Source: CAYFUF01 sp964346245
GTDB lineage: Bacteria > Bacillota > Clostridia > Tissierellales > Peptoniphilaceae
DNA: 29,372 bases
Reading direction: 5' to 3'
NCBI GenBank assembly: GCA_964346245.1
Contig: CAYFUF010000019.1
Coordinates: 1-29,372, forward strand
The position numbers were made by a program, and so were the translations under genes. The notes under the pieces are model-generated. The model was not told where the DNA came from, did not search any database, and saw only the letters and a list, made by a program, of their open reading frames with translations. Shown piece after piece: positions 23,853 to 29,372 of this stretch (the first letter of the stretch is position 1; every line of letters starts with the position of its first letter).

Positions 23853-24999
23853 GGTTTTCCTCTTTCGTTTGCGTTGGGGATGTGGGGTTAGCAGGAGGTT
23901 CTGCGGTTTTGGCTGAATCCGCCGGTGGGGGCGATGTGGAGGCCGCCGGCTTCGCCGCGGCCGGGTTGTCTAGCGAGGGGGTCTTCTTCTCAGGGCCGAA
24001 GAAGGCAAGTACGCTGCCAAAGAAGAGGAGGATGCAGCCTAGGACGACAGCCCATAGGAAGGGGTCTGTCCGGGCGGCCAGGACCGAGTAGAGCTGGGGG
24101 TTGGAGAAGGTGATGGTGTAGTCGTCTACCTCTACGGTGGAGGATGCGGAGGTCAGGCCCATGTCGGCCAGACCGTTGCCGATGTAGAAGCGATAGAGGA
24201 TGTAGGGGTTGTTGAGCAGGGGCGATGCGGTTGCTGAGCCCGCCTCGGTCTGGATGTAGTCGGGGTAGAGTTCCACCATCTCGACGGCAATCCGCTCGTC
24301 TGAGACGATGACAAAGTCGCCCTGGTAGAGGACGGCGCTGCCAAAATCTGCGGTGGAGGACTGGACGGCGACGTCGACGGCATAGCCATAGGAGGCCTGG
24401 GTGAATTGGACACCGTTGATGGTCATGGGGTGGTTGACGGAGATGCTTCCCTCATCGAGGGTGTTTCCTTCCAGGTCGGTGAAGCGGACTTTGGTCTCAT
24501 ACTGGTCGACGAAGCGGTCGTCGGTCAGGTGGATGTTAAAATCCTGGAACTCCACGAGGATATCTTGGCCGCTTAGGCGGCTAGTGTTGCCAGGCACGTC
24601 ATAGATGTTTGCCTCATAGGCGAAGTAATTGTTGAGGCCGAAGAAGATAATGATGAGGATGAGCCCAAAGTGAAGAAACCAGGAGCCAATTTTCCGGGCC
24701 ATGCCCACCACCCCCACCCGCCGAATTCCTTGGCTGATGGGCTTGATGCGGGCAACAACGCAGAAGAAGAGGCTCAGCACCAAGAGGAGGAAAAGTCCCC
24801 GGTACCAGAGGCTGCCATAGGCATCGTCCAGACCCAAAAACATGATCAGGTGGCCGAAGCTGTCGCCATATTTGCCTGTATAGAATTCCGCTTGCTGCCA
24901 CTGGGGAATGAAGGTGGCGGCTACGGAGACGAGGCCAATGATGACTAATAGGATGACGGCGAAGGTCATCGACGATAGTTTTTGTATGATTTTTTTCAT
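23842..24999 (-). CDS. resB: Cytochrome c maturation protein ResB/Ccs1
   Basis: The 385-residue protein has three N-terminal helices (about 10-30, 66-86, 107-127), a long extracytoplasmic domain (about 130-325) and a fourth helix near 330-350. A Pro/Ala/Ser/Thr-rich tail follows. The start Lys-Leu-Ser-Ser-Met-Thr-Phe-Ala-Val-Ile-Leu-Leu and the Pro-Gly-Asn-Thr-Ser-Arg-Leu-Ser-Gly stretch are typical ResB. It partners ResC to move and attach haem to apocytochromes outside the membrane. The low-complexity Pro-rich C-terminal tail of about 30 residues is unusual for the family. It lies 207 bases downstream of nrfA; a long GC hairpin occupies part of that spacer. Confidence 0.9.
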   Translation of the reverse strand: MKKIIQKLSSMTFAVILLVIIGLVSVAATFIPQWQQAEFYTGKYGDSFGHLIMFLGLDDAYGSLWYRGLFLLLVLSLFFCVVARIKPISQGIRRVGVVGMARKIGSWFLHFGLILIIIFFGLNNYFAYEANIYDVPGNTSRLSGQDILVEFQDFNIHLTDDRFVDQYETKVRFTDLEGNTLDEGSISVNHPMTINGVQFTQASYGYAVDVAVQSSTADFGSAVLYQGDFVIVSDERIAVEMVELYPDYIQTEAGSATASPLLNNPYILYRFYIGNGLADMGLTSASSTVEVDDYTITFSNPQLYSVLAARTDPFLWAVVLGCILLFFGSVLAFFGPEKKTPSLDNPAAAKPAASTSPPPADSAKTAEPPANPTSPTQTKEENHDT

Positions 25000-25040
25000 G
25001 ATTTCATCCTCGCTTGCATGTCTCTCAGGCTGTATCAGTA

Positions 25041-25073
25041 GCGGGCGTGGCGCCTAGCGGCGCCAGCGCCCGC
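25041..25073. other. Long GC hairpin between nrfA and resB
   Basis: GCGGGCG, GGCGCC, a TAGC loop, GGCGCC and CGCCCGC form a stem of about 13 bp with small bulges. No T-tract follows on the minus strand, so it is not an ordinary terminator for nrfA. It could stabilise the nrfA part of the transcript or set the nrfA:resBC ratio. A plus-strand T-rich tail exists, but no plus-strand gene needs it. Confidence 0.5.
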
Positions 25074-25206
25074 CTTTCACTTTTATGCAAATTGCCCAAG
25101 TCCCCAAGTCGTCACTCGGGTCTTTTCAACTGCCTTATGCGTTCAAAAAGGACCCTGGCAAACAAGGCCCTTCTGATAAGTGGTGTATTTACTGATGTAT
25201 TTCCTT

Positions 25207-26484
25207 CTATTGCTCCAAAAGTTCCATGCCCTTTTCAATCAAGTCCTTGGCATGCTGGAGGTTCTCCCTTGCCTTGGTGGGGTTGTGGAAGCCTTCGCTG
25301 TTTTCAACGAAGACGTAGTCGAAGTAGAACTGCGCTTCGCGGTGGATTTCCCTAAGCTCGCGGAAGGCGTCGTCACTGTAGTTGACGTTCTCGACCGCAT
25401 AGGCGAGGGCGTCGATGAACTCCTCTAGAGCTTGGCCGACTTCCTCGGTCTCCTCAACGATTGGCTTTTGGAGGGCTTCCGCCTTGGCGACGATGCTCTC
25501 GGCCGTGTCACCGCTGTGGCAGGTCAAGCAGGACTGTTCGGGTGTCTTCAGTGGGCTTGTCCAGTGGTGGGAGTGAATGGTCTCGCCATCGACCTCGGTG
25601 GATGGCATGTGGCAAGACATGCAGTCCATGCCGGCCATATCATGGAAGGACCCATCGAAAGTCTCGGTCTCGGGGTGTTGGACTTTCAAGAGCTGTGCTC
25701 CCGTTCTGGGGTGCTCCCAATCGAAAAAGCGAGCTTTCTCGTAGTACTCGAAGGCACCTTCGGCACTCAGGCCGTTATCCCAGGGCAGGACGACATCCTT
25801 GGTCTCCTTGTCCATGTAGTACTCCACGTGACATTGGGCGCAAGTGAGCTCTTTGTCGCTGAAGTGCCCCTCATATTGGTCCGCATTCTTTTCCAAGGTA
25901 TTGGCTAGGTGGGCGCGGTTGGGGTTCATCTGTCCTGGCGTTGCGCCGTGGCAATCGTAGCAGGTGAAGCCGACGGTAATTTCAGAACGGACTTCATCAA
26001 AGTCCTTGCTGGATGTGGTGGGATCTTCTGCCAGCATCTCCTCAAACTGAGATACCTTACAGGACAGGCAGGATGCACCAAGCTTGGGCCTGTTGGTGTT
26101 GGTCACATCTTCTAAGGCGTAGACGTGTCCCCTTGCCCGATCGTACTGAACGGCAAAGACGTATCCCTCATACATGGCATTGAGGTAGGGGTGCTCTTCC
26201 AAATAATCGACGGGCACCGAGCCACCATATGTAGTCTTTTCCATCTCCGCATTCTGTTCAAACGATTTCACATGAGCCGGATAAACCGACGCATAATCTT
26301 CAATCGGAGCAATGCCATCAGGCAGCGAATCCACCGCAACCAGCTGGCTTGACTGTTCGCCAGTCTCACTAGCTTCACTCGACTGGGCACTCTCACTCGA
26401 TGTGGCCTCATCTGCTTTATCACCACAAGCGCTCAAGGCGAGCAAGGAAGCGAAAAGGAAGATGGGGATGATTCTCTTCATCAT
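25207..26484 (-). CDS. nrfA: NrfA, pentahaem cytochrome c nitrite reductase (lipoprotein)
   Basis: The 425-residue enzyme reduces nitrite to ammonium outside the membrane. Five haem sites are visible: Cys-Leu-Ser-Cys-Lys at 139-143 (the catalytic haem with the diagnostic Lys), then Cys-x-x-Cys-His at 175-179, 215-219, 288-292 and 319-323. The active-site Arg (Arg118 of Arg-Gly-His), Tyr222 and His270 are in place. The N-terminus is a lipoprotein signal (Leu-Ala-Leu-Ser-Ala-Cys, Cys20) followed by a Ser/Glu-rich linker. The start at 26484 is chosen because AAAGGAG sits just upstream; a longer frame would include the ribosome site. resB and resC follow. No nrfH gene is next to it, so the lipid anchor may replace membrane docking through NrfH. 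Confidence 0.95.
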   Translation of the reverse strand: MMKRIIPIFLFASLLALSACGDKADEATSSESAQSSEASETGEQSSQLVAVDSLPDGIAPIEDYASVYPAHVKSFEQNAEMEKTTYGGSVPVDYLEEHPYLNAMYEGYVFAVQYDRARGHVYALEDVTNTNRPKLGASCLSCKVSQFEEMLAEDPTTSSKDFDEVRSEITVGFTCYDCHGATPGQMNPNRAHLANTLEKNADQYEGHFSDKELTCAQCHVEYYMDKETKDVVLPWDNGLSAEGAFEYYEKARFFDWEHPRTGAQLLKVQHPETETFDGSFHDMAGMDCMSCHMPSTEVDGETIHSHHWTSPLKTPEQSCLTCHSGDTAESIVAKAEALQKPIVEETEEVGQALEEFIDALAYAVENVNYSDDAFRELREIHREAQFYFDYVFVENSEGFHNPTKARENLQHAKDLIEKGMELLEQ

Positions 26485-26527
26485 TATGCTTCTCCTTTCT
26501 TGATTATTTTTTATCATTTGCACCTTT

Positions 26528-26536
26528 ATTATAACA
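26528..26536 (-). promoter_or_regulatory. Extended -10 promoter of the nrfA operon
   Basis: The minus strand reads TGTTATAAT about 44 bases before the ATG, without a consensus -35, as is common for activated promoters. An AT-rich stretch surrounds it. I cannot identify a clean FNR or ResD site. Confidence 0.6.
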
Positions 26537-26676
26537 TATAAGAAATAATTAAATAGGGCTTTTGGTGCTATTTGGGTGGGGTGTTTTGGTGGTTTTGGAG
26601 GGCTTGGGTAATGGCCCGCTTTTGCTGCTGTAGCGTGCTCTCCAGGCGGCCGCGGGCCTGGGGCGGTCTCCTCGAT

Positions 26677-27105
26677 CTAGACAGGCTTGATGCCAATCTT
26701 CTCGAAGAGGAGGCGGACGGTCTCGTCTATTGTCGTGGCGTCCTTGACCAAGCTCTCCATGGGGCACCAGTCATCGCCTGCTTGGTTTACGATGTGGTCG
26801 ACCTCGGTTGCAAAGTGAACCTTGGGGCTTCCTGCCGTCTCAATTTGCCGGGCCATTCCCGAGTACAAGGGCGTATACACCTCCTCGAAGCCCAGATAGG
26901 CGGCGAGGGCGTAGGCGGATTTGCCGATGACCCGGTCGATGAGGATTGCCCCCCGAGTGATGCCCTTGAGGTCTTCGCTTGTGATCAGCGTCAAGAGGGG
27001 CTTGAGGCGGTCCTCTTGGGATTTGTAGATAATGTCATTGCCTTTGAGGACGAGGCAGCTTGCACCGTGCTCGTCCAAGAGGCGGAGATAGTCGTTTGTT
27101 TGCAT
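26677..27105 (-). CDS. DUF1893 domain protein
   Basis: The 142-residue soluble protein matches DUF1893 along its length: a start region with Cys-Leu-Val-Leu-Lys-Gly-Asn-Asp-Ile-Ile-Tyr, then Ile-Asp-Arg-Val-Ile-Gly-Lys-Ser-Ala-Tyr-Ala-Leu-Ala-Ala-Tyr, and Cys-Pro-Met-Glu near residue 114. The fold is related to cytidine-deaminase-like proteins but a function has not been assigned to my knowledge. GGAGG precedes the ATG. It lies 63 bases after the ECF S-component gene, with a GGCGG/CCGCC hairpin in between (about 27136-27158), and is probably co-transcribed with it. That pairing hints at a vitamin- or nucleoside-related role. Confidence 0.82.
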   Translation of the reverse strand: MQTNDYLRLLDEHGASCLVLKGNDIIYKSQEDRLKPLLTLITSEDLKGITRGAILIDRVIGKSAYALAAYLGFEEVYTPLYSGMARQIETAGSPKVHFATEVDHIVNQAGDDWCPMESLVKDATTIDETVRLLFEKIGIKPV

Positions 27106-27168
27106 GGGGCCTCCGGTTGGGGTTTGGAAAGGGGAGGCGGCCGGCGGTAGCCGCCGCCTTCTGCTGCG

Positions 27169-27693
27169 TCAATCATAAATAAAGTTGTTGCGCTCCAAAA
27201 TATCAACGATGAGCGGGATGAAAATCAGCTGAATGACGATGCCGGGCAGGGCGGTCACGAAGGCAAAGCCCAGCCAGATGTTCATGTTATAGCTGCCCGC
27301 CTGAATCAGGTATGTATTGGCGATGCCGTAGGTGATGCGGCCAATGAGCATGGCCAATATCAAGGTCGTATAGGTTTTGGCCATGTGATTTTTCATGGGC
27401 AGGCTGCGATACACTAGGCCAGTGACGATGCCATAGACTGCTAGCTCCAGCATCATGGACGGAATCATTGGGCCGGCGGGCATGCCGGTGAGGGCGGCGG
27501 ACAGGGCAGGCCCCGCGATGCCGCAAAGCAGGCCATACACCGGCCCACATATAAATCCAGTTAAAAAGACGGGCAGGTGCATGGGCAGGAAGGTTGGCCC
27601 TGCCTGGGGCACGCCGTGAAAGAGCATGGGGATGATGACGCACATGGCAATCATCAGGGCGGTGGTAACGAGTTTCTTGGGATTGCTGTTCAT
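27169..27693 (-). CDS. ECF transporter S component (vitamin-binding membrane subunit)
   Basis: The 174-residue protein has about six hydrophobic helices. It carries the features of the PF12822-type S components: an early Ala-Leu-Met-Ile-Ala-Met helix, Pro-Met-His-Leu-Pro-Val-Phe-Leu-Thr-Gly-Phe-Ile-Cys-Gly-Pro-Val-Tyr-Gly in the middle, and Leu-Thr-Gly-Met-Pro followed by Met-Met-Leu-Glu-Leu-Ala-Val-Tyr-Gly. It binds a small vitamin-like substrate and works with EcfA/A'/T, none of which are here, so it should use a shared energising module. The substrate is not readable. The start at 27693 follows a perfect AAGGAGG; an upstream frame opening at 27747 would begin at the edge of composite repeat copy G and is rejected. 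Confidence 0.85.
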   Translation of the reverse strand: MNSNPKKLVTTALMIAMCVIIPMLFHGVPQAGPTFLPMHLPVFLTGFICGPVYGLLCGIAGPALSAALTGMPAGPMIPSMMLELAVYGIVTGLVYRSLPMKNHMAKTYTTLILAMLIGRITYGIANTYLIQAGSYNMNIWLGFAFVTALPGIVIQLIFIPLIVDILERNNFIYD

Positions 27694-27721
27694 GTTTCCT
27701 CCTTGTGGACGGTTCTTGGGG

Positions 27722-28325
27722 GGCCATGGCGTCCCAACATGGCCCATAGCAACGATTTTTCATACCAAATGAGCGTTTACGCCGATTTGTGGGGTCGCCC
27801 GCGACGAATTTGTCATACCAAATTCCACTTTTCCTTGATTTGGGGGGACCATCTGGGCGGCTCTAGTCATACCAAATTGCCGTTTTTGCGTTTTGTGGGG
27901 GCCAACTGAGCCGCTCCAGTCATACCAAATTGCTGTTTTTCGAGTTTTGTGGGGACTATCAGCGGTAAAACTGACCTACCAAATTGCGATTTTCCTATTT
28001 TTGTGATGACGTGGGCCATTTTTTCGTCATACCAAATTCCACTTTTCTTTGATTTGGTGGGACCTGGGCCATCTTCTCCTCATACCAAATCGCGGAAAGT
28101 TGAGATTTGGTGGATCGTGGGCGGGGGCAGCGGTTTGGCCCGCCTGCGGCGGGCCGAAACCGCACCAAGGGCGCGGGGCGCTGGACGTGGGGTGCTGGAT
28201 GCGGGGTGCTGCGGTCATCACCACAAAACACGACCTGAAGCCGTTACAGCCCCGCCGCCGCGCCCTTTCCGGCGAAATGCCGCCGCAGGCGGCGATTTCG
28301 CCAGCCCCCGCCTCCTGCAGCCCAG
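27722..28325 (+). repeat. Composite intergenic repeat, copy G (seven units)
   Basis: The border motif GTCCCAACATGGCCC is at 27731-27745. Units start at 27761, 27814, 27868, 27921, 27975, 28028 and 28081 (53, 54, 53, 54, 53, 53), one more than in most copies. The GC module begins at GGCGGGGGCAG (28120-28130) and ends at a one-mismatch complement (28312-28322). It contains GCGGTTTGGCCCGCC with its partner and GGCGAAATGCCGCC with GGCGGCGATTTCGCC. It lies between tandem minus-strand genes, directly upstream of the ECF S gene. No gene is seen in 27694-28387. Confidence 0.88.
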
Positions 28326-28339
28326 ATAGTTGTAATGGA

Positions 28340-28369
28340 TAAAGGGCATGGCCCAAACGAACCATGCCC
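28340..28369 (-). terminator. Terminator-like hairpin of the pdxA2 gene, built from the GGGCATGG motif
   Basis: GGGCATGG (28344-28351) pairs with CCATGCCC (28362-28369). On the minus strand TTTAT follows. It begins about 18 bases after the stop codon. The arms resemble the composite-repeat border motif, as at 1666-1684. Confidence 0.55.
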
Positions 28370-28387
28370 CTATTAGAGTACCACGTT

Positions 28388-29372
28388 TTAGAGGTGTTGT
28401 GAAAACTGGTTGGCCAATTTGAGGGCCCACAGCATGCTGTCCACTTTGGCGATGCTCTTGCCAGCGATGTCAAAGGCGGTGCCGTGGTCGACGGAGGTGC
28501 GGAGGATGGGCAGGCCGAGGGTAACGTTGACGCCATCGTCGAAGGCAAGGAGTTCCATGGGGATGTGTCCTTGATCGTGGTACATGGCCACAATCAGGTC
28601 ATACTTCTTTTGCAGGGCCTCCAGGTAGACGGTGTCGGGTGGAATGGGGCCCTCCACGTTGAGTCCCTCTGCCACTGCTGCTTCGACGGCTGGGCGAATC
28701 TCGTCGCGGTCTTCTGTGCCGAAGAGGCCGTTTTCTCCGCTGTGGGGATTGAGGCCGGCGACAGCAATTTTGGGCGAAAAGAGGCCTAGCTTCTGCATTG
28801 CCTCATTTCCGAGGTGGATGCAGTCGAGTACTCGGTCCTTCTTGACCCGGTCGCAGGCTTCGCGAAGGGAGCAGTGGGTGGATACGTGGACGACAGCGAA
28901 CTTTTCGCTCCACAGCATCATGGTGTACTTGGAGGAGCCGGTGAGGGTGGCGAAGATTTCGGTATGACCATCGTAATTATGTCCACCTAAGTGCAGGGCC
29001 TCCTTGTTGAGGGGGGCGGTGACGACGGCGCCGATTTGGTGGGCCATAGCCAGCTCAATCCCCTTTGCCACATACTGGTAGGCGGCATTGCCCGCGGTGG
29101 GGGAAACCTCGCCGATGTTGATGTCCGCGAAGGACAAATCCATGACATTGAAGAGGTTGATCTTTCCTTCCTCGAATTGGCTCATGTCCGTGATGACATT
29201 CAGGGGCGTCTTGATGCCCAAGAGTTCAATATAGTAGCTGATGATGCCTTCACTGCCCAGGATGATGGTGTTGTTTCTGAGCTGGTCGCTGGCTTCCACA
29301 GCTTTTAGGGAAATTTCTGGGCCGATGCCAGCGGGATCGCCCCCGGTCATATAGATGCCGCTAACAGTCACC
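28388..29372 (-). CDS. pdxA2: PdxA2-type 4-phospho-hydroxyacid dehydrogenase, probably cut at the window edge
   Basis: The 327 residues seen are nearly the whole PdxA fold. Gly-Asp-Pro-Ala-Gly-Ile-Gly-Pro-Glu-Ile is at 11-20 and Gly-Gly-His-x-x-x-Gly-His-Thr-Glu at 129-138. The metal-ligand His residues are at 166, 210 and 265, and Arg-Thr-Ser-Val-Asp-His-Gly-Thr-Ala-Phe is at 291-300. The loop Tyr-His-Asp-Gln-Gly-His-Ile-Pro (not Gly-Leu-x-x) is typical of PdxA2, which oxidises 4-phospho-D-threonate or erythronate, and not of the vitamin B6 enzyme. The GTG at 29371 may be an internal Val, since family members usually have a few more N-terminal residues, so the real start may lie outside. No partner kinase (DUF1537 type) is in view. 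Confidence 0.88.
   Translation of the reverse strand, partial: VTVSGIYMTGGDPAGIGPEISLKAVEASDQLRNNTIILGSEGIISYYIELLGIKTPLNVITDMSQFEEGKINLFNVMDLSFADINIGEVSPTAGNAAYQYVAKGIELAMAHQIGAVVTAPLNKEALHLGGHNYDGHTEIFATLTGSSKYTMMLWSEKFAVVHVSTHCSLREACDRVKKDRVLDCIHLGNEAMQKLGLFSPKIAVAGLNPHSGENGLFGTEDRDEIRPAVEAAVAEGLNVEGPIPPDTVYLEALQKKYDLIVAMYHDQGHIPMELLAFDDGVNVTLGLPILRTSVDHGTAFDIAGKSIAKVDSMLWALKLANQFSQHL

Noticed and set aside
25207..26523. Start of nrfA at 26523
   Set aside because: The extra residues lie between the -10 box and the ribosome site and would spoil the lipoprotein signal peptide; ATG 26484 fits both.
26485..26527. FNR-type box upstream of nrfA
   Set aside because: Only TGAT and ATCA half-sites with wrong spacing are visible; this is not enough to call.
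27694..28387. Riboswitch upstream of the ECF S component
   Set aside because: The sequence is composite repeat copy G, shared with six unrelated loci, so it is not a ligand-specific leader.

Overview
The window looks like a piece of a draft genome from an anaerobic or facultatively anaerobic Gram-positive-type bacterium (Bacillota; I would guess a Clostridia/Tissierellia-like lineage, but cannot fix the genus). The reasons are strong AGGAGG-type ribosome sites, frequent TTG starts, lipoprotein signal peptides on respiratory enzymes, a ResB/ResC-type cytochrome c maturation pair and accessory genes for selenium-dependent molybdenum hydroxylases. Most of the window is visibly GC-rich. Positions 1 to about 1545 and the block at about 15.8-17.9 kb are clearly AT-richer. 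Two runs of exactly 100 N mark scaffold joins.

Layout. 1-1191: C-terminal part of a flavocytochrome c/fumarate-reductase-type flavoprotein, followed by the 23-codon stump of a lipoprotein gene. 1816-4215: a membrane-anchored extracellular alpha-amylase, then two broken genes facing each other across what looks like a deletion scar. 4502-6325: a Na/phosphate cotransporter with a PhoU-like tail. 7122-10005: a baeRF-type protein, then a thioredoxin-like protein coupled to a metallo-beta-lactamase/rhodanese sulfur enzyme. 10228-10311: tRNA-Leu(CAG). 10507-12215: a FlK-like hotdog thioesterase and an AI-2E-family permease. 12878-14999: YqeC and a MocA-YqeB fusion (Se/Mo hydroxylase maturation). 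15781-17774: a broken AtoE short-chain fatty acid transporter and a 3-hydroxyacyl-CoA dehydrogenase. 18669-20462: a flavinylated lipoprotein reductase. 21137-22471: a MATE exporter. 23037-26484: nrfA-resB-resC, the pentahaem nitrite reductase with its haem-attachment machinery. 26677-27693: an ECF S component and a DUF1893 protein. 28388-29372: a PdxA2-type dehydrogenase.

The metabolic theme is anaerobic respiration at the outer face of the membrane (two flavin reductases, NrfA) plus fatty-acid and sulfur/selenium side pathways.

The most striking content is not a gene. Seven intergenic regions (about 6.54-7.07, 12.24-12.83, 15.06-15.64, 17.93-18.55, 20.50-21.02, 22.58-23.02 and 27.72-28.33 kb; roughly 4 kb, or 13% of the window) hold copies of one composite repeat. 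It consists of a 5-7 unit array with a rigid 53/54-bp period, each unit an imperfect stem-loop, joined to a GC-rich module of two very long hairpins. A 15-bp motif, GTCCCAACATGGCCC, lies at the edges of several copies. Copies occur on both strands, and one has its two modules in the opposite order. I do not recognise it as any named repeat family, and no transposase or RAYT gene is present in the window.
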